Assembly (NCBI GenBank): GCA_007120055.1
Contig: SKOL01000132.1
Coordinates: 1 to 13,591 of the forward strand
Length of the DNA: 13,591 bases
Reading direction: 5' to 3'
Origin: Anaerobacillus sp.
GTDB taxonomy: Bacteria > Bacillota > Bacilli > Bacillales_H > Anaerobacillaceae
Under the pieces are notes generated by a model. That model made no database searches. It was given only the letters and a program-made list of their open reading frames with translations, and was not told the origin of the DNA. Below, piece after piece: positions 7,014-13,591 of this stretch (its first letter is position 1; the number at the start of each line of letters is the position of its first letter). A program made the translations under genes and the position numbers.

Positions 7014-9203
7014 ATGGTGATTCCATTGATCGAACATGTATTACAAAAAGCACAATCGTATCTTCCAGACAAAGATGTTGAATTTTTAAAAAAGGCATAT
7101 AATTTTGCGGATGAGGCCCATGGAGAGCAATACCGTAAATCAGGAGAACCGTATATACTTCACCCGATTCAAGTCGCTGAAATTTTAATTGGATTGGAAA
7201 TGGATCCTGATACGGTTGCTGCTGCATTTTTACATGATGTCGTGGAAGATACAGATGTATCTTTAGATGAGTTAAGAGAACAATTTAATGATGAAGTAGC
7301 AATGCTAGTAGATGGAGTCACGAAGCTTGGAAAGATCAAATATAAGTCGAAAGAAGAACAGCAAGCTGAAAACCATCGGAAAATGTTTGTAGCAATGGCC
7401 AAAGACATACGTGTCATTTTAATTAAGCTTGCAGATCGTCTTCATAATATGCGAACATTGAAGCATTTACCAGCGGAAAAGCAAAGAAGAATTGCTAATG
7501 AAACACTAGAGATTTTTGCTCCTCTAGCTAACAGACTTGGGATCTCTGCGATTAAATGGGAGTTGGAAGATACAGCACTTCGCTACTTAAATCCACAACA
7601 ATACTATCGAATCGTGAACTTAATGAAGAAGAAACGTGCCGAGCGTGAAGAATATATCGATGATGTTGTGATAAAGATTAAGGAACGTTTAGGTGAAGTC
7701 GGCGTTGAAGCTGATATGCATGGGAGAGCCAAGCACATTTATAGTATTTATCGAAAAATGGCTTTGCAAAATAAACAATTTAATGAAATATATGATTTAT
7801 TAGCAGTTAGAATTATTGTTAAAAATATAAAAGATTGCTACGCAGTTTTAGGGGTGATTCATACTTGTTGGAAGCCGATGCCAGGACGTTTTAAAGACTA
7901 TATTGCGATGCCAAAAGCAAATATGTACCAGTCTCTTCATACGACCGTTATTGGTCCTAAAGGTGATCCCCTTGAGGTGCAAATTCGTTCTGAAGAAATG
8001 CACAAAGTTGCGGAATTTGGGGTTGCGGCTCACTGGGCATACAAAGAGGGACAAACTGTTTCTAATGCGCAAACGCTCGAAAAGAAAATGACGTGGTTTA
8101 GAGAAATATTAGAGTGGCAAAATGATGCGATCGACGCTCAAGAATTTATGGAGTCGCTAAAAATTGACTTGTTTTCAGATACGGTCTTCGTTTTTACTCC
8201 TAAAGGAGACGTTATTGAACTTCCAGCAGGTTCTGTACCATTAGACTTTGCTTATCGGATTCATACTGAAATTGGAAACCGTTGTATTGGTGCGAAAGTA
8301 AATGGCAAAATGGTCACGTTAGACCATCGTTTGAAAACGGGTGATATCGTTGAAGTGTTAACTTCAAAACATTCTTACGGTCCGAGTCAAGACTGGATAA
8401 AAATTACCCAAAGCTCCCAAGCAAAAAACAAAATTCGTCAATGGTTCAAAAAAGAGCGTCGTGACGAGAACGTCGCTAAAGGCCGTGAACTTGTTGAGAA
8501 AGAAATAAAAAAACATAATATTGAGCCTAAAGAAGTGCTAACAACTGAAAATATTGAAGTTGTGGCTAATAAGTTTAACTTCCAAGGTGAAGAAGACATG
8601 TATGCGGCTGTCGGATACAATGGAATAACTGCGGCTCAAATTGCGACAAGATTAACAGAAAAAATTCGTAAAAAACGTGGACAAGAGTTAGACGATCAGA
8701 CATTAGCAGAAAAAGTTTCTGATATTAAAAAATACACACCTACTAAAAAGACTAGTATTGGTGTACGAGTTAAAGGTATCGATAACCTATTGATTCGTTT
8801 GTCAAAATGCTGTAATCCGGTTCCAGGCGACGAAATTATTGGTTTTATTACAAAAGGACGTGGCGTATCCATTCATCGCGCTGATTGTCAGAATGTTCTT
8901 ATTGAAGATGCACAAACTCGTTTGCTTCCTGTTGAATGGGAAGGTAATAAACAAGAAAGTAAAAATTATAATGTCGATATAGAAATTTCAGGATATGACC
9001 GTAACGGGTTACTGAATGAAGTGCTCCAAGCAGTAACTGAAACTCGCACGAATATTAACGCTGTTTCCGGTAAATCTGATAAAAATAAAATGGCGACCAT
9101 TTTAATGACGATTTCCATTCATAATATCGACCATTTACAAAAAGTAGTCGATCGAGTTAAACGAATACCGGATATTTACTCAGTCAGGCGGATTATGCAT
9201 TGA
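7014..9203 (+). CDS. relA: Bifunctional (p)ppGpp synthetase/hydrolase RelA (Rel)
   Basis: This ribosome-associated enzyme makes and breaks (p)ppGpp, driving the stringent response when uncharged tRNA accumulates. From ATG 7014 the product is 729 aa, the normal length for a Rel. Domains: an HD hydrolase with H50, the HDVVED motif (H74-D75) and LADRLHNMRTL (139-149), so hydrolase activity is expected; a synthetase with RAKHIYSIYRKM (238-249), GRFKDYIAMPK (291-301) and EVQIR (321-325); TGS (about 391-451); a helical and zinc-finger region with CC at 599-600, H621 and C625; and a C-terminal ACT domain (about 652-729). The frame stays open upstream to 6927, but that part lies in the AT-rich repeat and before the predicted promoter. 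AAAGG at 6999-7003 fits ATG 7014; GTG 7011, GTG 7017 and TTG 7026 remain possible. No terminator separates it from dtd. Confidence 0.96.
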   Translation: MVIPLIEHVLQKAQSYLPDKDVEFLKKAYNFADEAHGEQYRKSGEPYILHPIQVAEILIGLEMDPDTVAAAFLHDVVEDTDVSLDELREQFNDEVAMLVDGVTKLGKIKYKSKEEQQAENHRKMFVAMAKDIRVILIKLADRLHNMRTLKHLPAEKQRRIANETLEIFAPLANRLGISAIKWELEDTALRYLNPQQYYRIVNLMKKKRAEREEYIDDVVIKIKERLGEVGVEADMHGRAKHIYSIYRKMALQNKQFNEIYDLLAVRIIVKNIKDCYAVLGVIHTCWKPMPGRFKDYIAMPKANMYQSLHTTVIGPKGDPLEVQIRSEEMHKVAEFGVAAHWAYKEGQTVSNAQTLEKKMTWFREILEWQNDAIDAQEFMESLKIDLFSDTVFVFTPKGDVIELPAGSVPLDFAYRIHTEIGNRCIGAKVNGKMVTLDHRLKTGDIVEVLTSKHSYGPSQDWIKITQSSQAKNKIRQWFKKERRDENVAKGRELVEKEIKKHNIEPKEVLTTENIEVVANKFNFQGEEDMYAAVGYNGITAAQIATRLTEKIRKKRGQELDDQTLAEKVSDIKKYTPTKKTSIGVRVKGIDNLLIRLSKCCNPVPGDEIIGFITKGRGVSIHRADCQNVLIEDAQTRLLPVEWEGNKQESKNYNVDIEISGYDRNGLLNEVLQAVTETRTNINAVSGKSDKNKMATILMTISIHNIDHLQKVVDRVKRIPDIYSVRRIMH

Positions 9204-9210
9204 TGTAGTA

Positions 9211-9236
9211 GGTTAGTTAGTTGGCTAGTTGGTTAG
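9211..9236 (+). repeat. Short degenerate tandem repeat in the relA-dtd spacer
   Basis: GGTTAGTT, AGTT, GGCTAGTT and GGTTAG follow one another, an imperfect array of GGYTAGTT-type 8-mers starting eight bases after the relA stop. The rest of the 104-base spacer shows no clear promoter or terminator, so dtd is likely read from relA. The array may be slippage-generated low-complexity DNA. Confidence 0.45.
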
Positions 9237-9307
9237 GCCTTCGCCCAAAGTAGAATGGTGGGGGCATGTTGCCATGAGAGTTTTGTATGGAAAAAGGAGT
9301 ATTAAAA

Positions 9308-9748
9308 GTGAGAGTAGTAGTGCAAAGAAGTAAAAAAGCAAGCGTGGTTGTAAATAAGGAAACGGTCGGTCAGATCGATTTTGGCTTTACTGTTTTGGTT
9401 GGAATTACTCATGAAGACACTGAACAGGACGTTGAATTTGTAGCAGATAAGATTGTGAATTTACGTATTTTTGAAGATGACGGTGGAAAAATGAATTTGT
9501 CATTATTAGATGTCGGAGGACAAATTTTATCGATTTCACAATTCACTTTGTACGGTGATTGCCGCAAAGGAAGGCGTCCGAACTTTATGAGTGCTGCAAA
9601 ACCAGATTATGCCGAGAAACTTTATGACCTCTTTAACGAAAAGTTACGCCAAAAGGGTGTTACCGTAGAAACGGGCATTTTCGGAGAAATGATGGATGTA
9701 GAGCTTATTAACCACGGACCAGTGACGTTGATTGTTGAGAGTAAATAG
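9308..9748 (+). CDS. dtd: D-aminoacyl-tRNA deacylase (DTD)
   Basis: DTD removes D-amino acids (and glycine mischarged on tRNA-Ala) from tRNA, a chiral proofreading step in the cytoplasm. The 146-aa product has the family's active-site signatures SQFTLYGD (77-84) and NHGPVT (135-140), the latter with the Gly-cis-Pro pair at 137-138, plus the usual beginning [12 protein letters not shown] (2-13). I chose GTG 9308 because GGAG at 9296-9299 lies eight bases upstream and the protein then begins where relatives do; the in-frame ATG at 9287 would add seven residues (MEKGVLK) behind a weak site. It directly follows relA, as in B. subtilis (yrvI), and a strong terminator follows it. Confidence 0.95.
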   Translation: MRVVVQRSKKASVVVNKETVGQIDFGFTVLVGITHEDTEQDVEFVADKIVNLRIFEDDGGKMNLSLLDVGGQILSISQFTLYGDCRKGRRPNFMSAAKPDYAEKLYDLFNEKLRQKGVTVETGIFGEMMDVELINHGPVTLIVESK

Positions 9749-9757
9749 TAATTTTAT

Positions 9758-9796
9758 AAAAAATCAAACTTTCTTTTGGAAGTTTGATTTTTTATT
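9758..9796 (+). terminator. Intrinsic terminator after dtd
   Basis: A perfect 14-bp inverted repeat, AAAAAATCAAACTT (9758-9771) and AAGTTTGATTTTTT (9780-9793), has an 8-base loop and ends in T residues. It starts nine bases after the dtd stop and should end the relA-dtd transcript. The A-rich left arm makes it formally bidirectional. Confidence 0.9.
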
Positions 9797-9845
9797 TCGA
9801 AAAATGGACATGCTAGAAGGAAAAGAGTTTGAAAGGAAGTCGATT

Positions 9846-10022
9846 ATGAGAGCAGGAAGTAAACAAACAGGTACAGGAAATGGACATCATCAACTGATTG
9901 GAGTTGACTTTCACGACTTTATCCAGAGAGAACAGCAATTGACGAATTATGAATTAGCCGAGGAATATGGGATTACATTAGGAAATGTCAAAGATTTAAA
10001 AAAGAAGTTATCAAGAAATTGA
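9846..10022 (+). CDS. Small conserved HTH-like protein upstream of hisS
   Basis: A 58-aa protein with a Gly/Thr/His-rich start (MRAGSKQTGTGNGHHQ) and a helix-turn-helix-like stretch at about 31-55 (LTNYELAEEYGITLGNVKDL), the pattern often labelled sigma-70 region-4-like. Such small proteins sit in front of hisS in other Bacillaceae; B. subtilis has a small gene, yrzK, at about this place, but I cannot confirm that they are orthologous. The start ATG 9846 has GAAAGGAAG at 9831-9839, seven bases upstream. The frame is open back to 9732, but that would run through the dtd terminator. No clear promoter is visible between the terminator and the gene. Its stop is 20 bases before the -35 of the hisS T-box promoter. 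Function unknown; DNA binding is inference from the HTH pattern. Confidence 0.75.
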   Translation: MRAGSKQTGTGNGHHQLIGVDFHDFIQREQQLTNYELAEEYGITLGNVKDLKKKLSRN

Positions 10023-10042
10023 GAAAATTGTCGTAATCACTA

Positions 10043-10071
10043 TTGACAACGACACGGTTACTACGTATGAT
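10043..10071 (+). promoter_or_regulatory. Sigma-A promoter of the hisS-aspS T-box leader
   Basis: A perfect -35 TTGACA (10043-10048) and -10 TATGAT (10066-10071), one mismatch, are spaced by exactly 17 bases. Transcription should begin near 10078, giving a T-box leader of about 330 bases before the terminator. It is the best promoter in the window. Confidence 0.85.
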
Positions 10072-10077
10072 AGAGTA

Positions 10078-10405
10078 CATTAATATACTAATAATAAATA
10101 CAACCTTTGAGGGAGCAGAGTAATTAAGGTTTGCGTGGTTAGAGAGGAAATGTCGTGGCTGAAAGCATTTCTCCATGTGCTTAATGAAAGAACACTCCTT
10201 AGGTTTTTCCTTGAAGATTTAGTAGGGGAAAACGTTACAGGCGTTAACTGTTTAAAGTGGGATTTTTTATTTTAAGGCGATTTTACGATGACTGAATTAT
10301 GTCTTCTAGAAACCATCGCATACAATAATAAGTCCAATTAGGGTGGCACCACGGGAATCAAACTCTCGTCCCTGATATGTTATATATCAGGGACGGGAGT
10401 TTTTT
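10078..10405 (+). promoter_or_regulatory. T-box riboswitch leader of hisS-aspS
   Basis: A tRNA-sensing leader: uncharged tRNA pairs with a specifier codon and with the T-box bulge, favouring the antiterminator. Stem I closes with AACCT (10102-10106) and AGGTT (10201-10205), then GGAG (10112-10115) with CTCC (10195-10198). The specifier loop has AGTA (10119-10122) on the 5' side and GAAAGAACA (10186-10194) on the 3' side; above it ATTAAG (10123-10128) pairs with CTTAAT (10180-10185). The T-box AGGGTGGCACCACGGG is at 10340-10355, with TGGC (10344-10347) as the tRNA-end-binding bases. Its flanks pair with CTCTCGTCCCT (10363-10373), forming the antiterminator that competes with the terminator. 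The specifier can be read as AAC (10191-10193) or CAC (10193-10195). Confidence 0.93.
10361..10405 (+). terminator. T-box-controlled terminator before hisS
   Basis: An 18-bp stem (left 10361-10378, right 10384-10401; one G-U) with loop GTTAT is followed by a T run (10400-10405). The left arm shares CTCTCGTCCCT with the antiterminator, so the two folds exclude each other. Confidence 0.93.
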
Positions 10406-10467
10406 GTGTTTTTAGTTTATGGCGTATCTGATAAGATAAGAAATTATTAATATTTGAACTAGGAAAA

Positions 10468-10606
10468 CTGTCTAGCTCCGGCGCCTACCCCTTCGAGCGT
10501 TTCGATCCATCGATGTTTATCTACTCGATGATGCATCTCAAGAGGAGATAAACCCTCGCTGGATCTCCAACGCTTTTCAGGGGTGACCAAGGCGCCTGCA
10601 CTTTTC
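10468..10606. repeat. Long imperfect palindrome (extragenic repeat type) in the hisS leader
   Basis: CTGTCTAGCTCCGGCGCCT at the left and AGGCGCCTGCACTTTTC at the right bound a nested hairpin of about 130 bases. Outer arms pair at 10480-10486/10590-10596 (GGCGCCT). Inner segments pair in order: CCCCT/AGGGG (10488-10492/10579-10583), AGCGTTTCGATCCA/TGGATCTCCAACGCT (10496-10509/10560-10574) and TTTATCTACTC/GAGGAGATAAA (10516-10526/10542-10552), around a GATGCATC-containing loop. The end sequences resemble a GC-rich intergenic repeat that I recall from many Bacillaceae genomes. It is far more GC-rich than its surroundings. It sits between the T-box terminator and the hisS ribosome binding site, four bases before AAGGAGGA. 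The stretch 10406-10467 shows nothing recognisable. Confidence 0.75.
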
Positions 10607-10625
10607 TAATAAGGAGGAACAAAAA

Positions 10626-11900
10626 ATGAATTTTAAGATACCGAGAGGGACACAAGACATATTGCCCGGGAAAGTTGAACATTGGCAATATGTTGAGGAT
10701 AAAGTTCGAGATATTTGTCGGCGTTACAATTATAAAGAACTTCGTACACCAATCTTTGAGCAAACCGAATTGTTTATGCGCGGTGTCGGTGATACGACTG
10801 ATATTGTTCAAAAAGAAATGTATACTTTTGAAGATCGTGGTGGAAGAAGTTTAACGCTAAGACCAGAAGGTACTGCTTCCGCTGTTCGCTCTTATGTTGA
10901 AAATAAACTTTTTGGAAGCCCGATCCAGCCAACGAAGCTGTATTATGTTGGTCCGATGTTTCGTTATGAGCGTCCACAGTCAGGGCGAATGCGTCAATTT
11001 GTACAGTTTGGCGTTGAAGCTTTAGGAAGTGCTGATCCAGCTATTGACGCAGAAGTAGTTGCGTTAGCAATGGAATTTTACCGTGAGTTAGGGTTGAAAA
11101 ATTTAAAGTTAGTCATTAATAGTTTAGGTGATACAGAAAGTAGAAATGCGCACAGACAAGCTTTAATTAATCATTTTGAACCGAGAATTTCAGAGTTTTG
11201 TTCTGATTGCCAAGCTCGACTCGCGAAAAATCCTTTACGTATTTTAGATTGTAAAAAAGACAGCGACCATGAATTAATGGCAACAGCCCCAGCCATTTTA
11301 GATTATTTAAATGATGATTCAAAAGCTTATTTTGCAAAAGTACAAAAGCTTTTAAATGACATGGAGATTGAATTTGAAGTAGACCCGAATTTAGTAAGAG
11401 GTCTTGATTATTACAACAATACTGCGTTTGAAATTATGATTGACGGTGATGGTTTCGGGTCAATCACTACTCTATGTGGTGGTGGACGCTATAACGGATT
11501 AGTTCAAGAAATTGGAGGCCCAGAAACACCTGGAATTGGGTTCGCATTAAGTATCGAGCGTCTTCTCATGGCACTAGAAGTACAAAATGTTACACTACCA
11601 GTCAACGATCAATTGGACTGTTACGTAATTGCGATGGGTGAAGAAGCAAAAGTGGCCGCATCAAATATAAGTTTTAAGTTAAGACAAGCAGGCCTATCCA
11701 CTGATCAAGATTACCTTGATAAAAAAATGAAAGCACAAATGAAAGCTGCAGATCGTTTTAAAGCTTCATTTGTAGTGATCATTGGTGACAATGAACTCGA
11801 GAAAAATGTTGTCGTCGTCAAAGAAATGGAAACAGGTGAACAACAAGAAGTTTCGATTGATGATCTAACAAAATTTTTACAGCAAAAGCTGAATCGATAA
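10626..11900 (+). CDS. hisS: Histidyl-tRNA synthetase
   Basis: HisRS charges tRNA-His with histidine. The 424-aa class II synthetase shows the motif 1 region ([11 protein letters not shown], 40-50), TLRPEGTA (77-84), motif 2 ([19 protein letters not shown], 107-125), the histidine-specific motifs LVRGLDYY (256-263) and CGGGRYNGL (284-292), and motif 3 ([15 protein letters not shown], 303-317). The C-terminal anticodon-binding domain occupies about 330-424. All diagnostic residues are present, including R258 of the HisA loop. This is a full synthetase, not a HisZ paralogue, which would lack motif 3 and the C-terminal domain. AAGGAGGA at 10611-10618 precedes the ATG by seven bases. It is controlled by the T-box upstream and followed by aspS after 15 bases, so the two form an operon. 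Confidence 0.97.
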   Translation: MNFKIPRGTQDILPGKVEHWQYVEDKVRDICRRYNYKELRTPIFEQTELFMRGVGDTTDIVQKEMYTFEDRGGRSLTLRPEGTASAVRSYVENKLFGSPIQPTKLYYVGPMFRYERPQSGRMRQFVQFGVEALGSADPAIDAEVVALAMEFYRELGLKNLKLVINSLGDTESRNAHRQALINHFEPRISEFCSDCQARLAKNPLRILDCKKDSDHELMATAPAILDYLNDDSKAYFAKVQKLLNDMEIEFEVDPNLVRGLDYYNNTAFEIMIDGDGFGSITTLCGGGRYNGLVQEIGGPETPGIGFALSIERLLMALEVQNVTLPVNDQLDCYVIAMGEEAKVAASNISFKLRQAGLSTDQDYLDKKMKAQMKAADRFKASFVVIIGDNELEKNVVVVKEMETGEQQEVSIDDLTKFLQQKLNR

Positions 11901-11915
11901 AGGGAGGCAATACTA

Positions 11916-13591
11916 GTGATAGGAAGAACACATCATTGTGGAGAAGTTTTAGATGAGATAATTGGACAAAGAGTACGTTTAAAAGGGTGGGTGCAAACGC
12001 GCCGTGATTTAGGACAAGTAATTTTTATAGATCTACGGGATCGATCAGGGGTTGTTCAGGTCGTGTTCCAACCTGAATTTTCAGAGGAAGCACTTGCGAT
12101 TGCTGATAAAGTAAGAAGTGAGTATGTTATTGACGTAGAAGGAACAGTGGCGGCTCGTAGCGAGGAAACGGTTAATCCTAAAATGAAAACAGGGAAGATC
12201 GAAGTGTTCGTTGATAAAATTGAAGTATTAAACAAGTCAAAAGCATTACCGTTTCAAATTGAAGAAAATGTCGACACTTCAGAAGAAATTCGCTTAAAAT
12301 ATCGCTATTTAGATTTACGTCGTCCTGAAATGCAAGAAACATTTAAGTTAAGACATAACACTACAAAATTAATTCGTAACTTCTTAGATGATCATACGTT
12401 TTTAGAGATCGAAACGCCGATGCTGACGAAAAGCACTCCAGAAGGTGCACGTGATTATTTAGTTCCGAGTCGTGTTCAGCACGGAGGATTTTTTGCATTA
12501 CCGCAATCACCACAAATTTTTAAACAATTATTAATGGTTTCAGGCTTTGAGCGCTATTATCAAATTGTTCGTTGTTTCCGTGATGAAGATTTACGAGCAG
12601 ATCGCCAACCTGAGTTTACTCAAGTCGATATTGAAACGTCGTTTATGGATAAAGAAGATTTACTTTCAATGATGGAATCAATGATGGCAAAAGTAATGAA
12701 GGAAGTAAAAGGAATTGAGATTTCAACTCCATTTGAGCGATTAACTTATAATGAAGCAATGAACCGATACGGTTCTGACAAACCTGATACTCGCTTTGAT
12801 ATGGAACTTGTCGAGCTTTCTGAAATCGTAAAAGATTGTGGCTTAAAAGTATTCAAAAGTGCGATAGAAAACGGTGGAATTGTTAAAGGGTTAAACGTTA
12901 AAGGAGCAGCATTAAAGTTATCTCGTAAAGAAATTGATGATTTAGCGAAATTTGTTGCGATTTACGGTGCAAAAGGACTTGCATGGCTTAAGGTTGAAGA
13001 AGACGGCTTAAAAGGTCCAATCGCAAAGTTTTTTACTGCTGAAGAAATAGATGCGATGAAAGCAGCATTTAATGCAGAAATCGGTGACTTATTGTTGTTT
13101 GCTGCCGACAAAAAGAAAGTTGTTTTTGACAGCTTAGGTGCGCTTCGTTTGAAATTTGCTAAAGAAATGGACTTGATCGATAAGAGTAAGTTCAATTTCT
13201 TATGGGTAACAGAATTCCCGTTATTATCTTATGACGAAGACGAAGATCGTTATGTGGCAGAGCATCATCCGTTCACACGCCCAGTCAAAGAAGATGAAGA
13301 GTTTTTAACGACTGCACCAGAAAAAGTACGTGCAGAAGCTTATGATTTAGTATTAAATGGTTATGAGCTGGGTGGAGGTTCACAACGTATTTATGAACGT
13401 GAGCTTCAAGAAAATATGTTTAAAGCGTTAGGATTTTCAGAGGAAGAAGCTCGTTCCCAGTTCGGGTTTCTAATGGATGCATTTGAGTACGGAACACCTC
13501 CTCACGGTGGAATTGCTCTAGGCTTAGACCGCTTAATCATGATTTTAGCAGGAAGAACAAACTTAAGAGATACAATCGCATTCCCGAAAAC
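11916..13591 (+). CDS. aspS: Aspartyl-tRNA synthetase (3' end beyond window)
   Basis: AspRS charges tRNA-Asp. GTG 11916 follows AGGGAGG (11901-11907) by eight bases and lies 15 bases after hisS. The frame is open for 558 codons to the window edge, missing only about 30 residues compared with the usual length near 590. Visible are an N-terminal OB-fold anticodon-binding domain (about 1-105) with [10 protein letters not shown] (24-33), the RYLDLRRP block (130-137), [11 protein letters not shown] (197-207), motif 2 ([22 protein letters not shown] in two parts, 219-240), the bacterial GAD insertion (about 290-420) and motif 3 ([12 protein letters not shown], 531-542). Leu32 in RRDLG is the residue usual in discriminating AspRS; nondiscriminating enzymes often have His there. 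This bears on whether it also charges tRNA-Asn. Confidence 0.96.
   Translation, partial: MIGRTHHCGEVLDEIIGQRVRLKGWVQTRRDLGQVIFIDLRDRSGVVQVVFQPEFSEEALAIADKVRSEYVIDVEGTVAARSEETVNPKMKTGKIEVFVDKIEVLNKSKALPFQIEENVDTSEEIRLKYRYLDLRRPEMQETFKLRHNTTKLIRNFLDDHTFLEIETPMLTKSTPEGARDYLVPSRVQHGGFFALPQSPQIFKQLLMVSGFERYYQIVRCFRDEDLRADRQPEFTQVDIETSFMDKEDLLSMMESMMAKVMKEVKGIEISTPFERLTYNEAMNRYGSDKPDTRFDMELVELSEIVKDCGLKVFKSAIENGGIVKGLNVKGAALKLSRKEIDDLAKFVAIYGAKGLAWLKVEEDGLKGPIAKFFTAEEIDAMKAAFNAEIGDLLLFAADKKKVVFDSLGALRLKFAKEMDLIDKSKFNFLWVTEFPLLSYDEDEDRYVAEHHPFTRPVKEDEEFLTTAPEKVRAEAYDLVLNGYELGGGSQRIYERELQENMFKALGFSEEEARSQFGFLMDAFEYGTPPHGGIALGLDRLIMILAGRTNLRDTIAFPK

Noticed and set aside
7169..7417. Minus-strand open frame of 82 codons inside relA, and similar antisense frames inside secF, recJ, apt, relA, hisS and aspS.
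   Set aside because: They lie wholly or mostly opposite strongly conserved coding sequence, show no family resemblance and have no credible start sites; they are by-products of codon usage on the other strand.
7903..8091. Plus-strand 62-codon frame inside relA.
   Set aside because: It overlaps the conserved synthetase domain of relA in another frame and resembles no protein.
9732..9845. Upstream extension of the small HTH gene frame back to 9732.
   Set aside because: It would include the dtd stop region and the whole dtd terminator hairpin; the ATG at 9846 has a good ribosome binding site.
10521..10811. Minus-strand 96-codon frame over the palindrome and the start of hisS.
   Set aside because: Its sequence comes from the palindrome and the antisense of conserved HisRS codons; no family resemblance was seen.

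Overview
The window reads as chromosomal core sequence of a low-GC Gram-positive bacterium of the Bacillaceae. The evidence is AT-rich DNA, strong GGAGG/GGTGAT-type ribosome binding sites, sigma-A-like promoters, a T-box leader in front of hisS, and the Bacillus-type gene order secDF - lapA(yrvD-like) - recJ - apt - relA - dtd - hisS - aspS. All genes are on the plus strand. An alkaliphilic or anaerobic Bacillaceae genus is possible, but the species cannot be named from the sequence alone.

Layout: 21-2223 carries secD and secF as two overlapping genes; B. subtilis has one fused SecDF. A strong intrinsic terminator follows. 2271-2446 is an AT-rich spacer with paired repeats, and 2447-3346 is a CDF metal-cation efflux transporter. 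An AT-rich dispersed repeat (3347-3426) separates it from a small two-TM LapA-domain protein (3444-3815). recJ (3871-6210) has its own promoter, which overlaps an inverted repeat that also covers the recJ ribosome binding site. apt (6253-6768) follows and ends in a hairpin. A second, nearly complete and inverted copy of the AT-rich repeat (6818-6950) lies just before a clear relA promoter. relA (7014-9203) and dtd (9308-9748) appear to form one unit that ends at a strong terminator. A 58-aa helix-turn-helix-like small protein (9846-10022) follows. The 600-base stretch 10023-10625 holds a sigma-A promoter, a complete T-box leader with antiterminator and terminator, and a roughly 130-base imperfect palindrome of the extragenic-repeat type. 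hisS (10626-11900) and aspS (11916 to the window end, incomplete) are the T-box-controlled operon.

Functionally this is housekeeping: protein export, cation homeostasis, DNA repair, purine salvage, the stringent response, tRNA proofreading and aminoacylation. RelA, Dtd, HisRS and AspRS all act on the charging state of tRNA, and the T-box ties hisS-aspS expression to uncharged tRNA. I did not find an undescribed multi-gene system. The points worth a second look are regulatory or structural: the T-box specifier and discriminator readings that do not plainly say His, the two extragenic repeat families placed in leaders, the recJ promoter/hairpin overlap, the split SecD/SecF, and the small HTH protein in front of the T-box.
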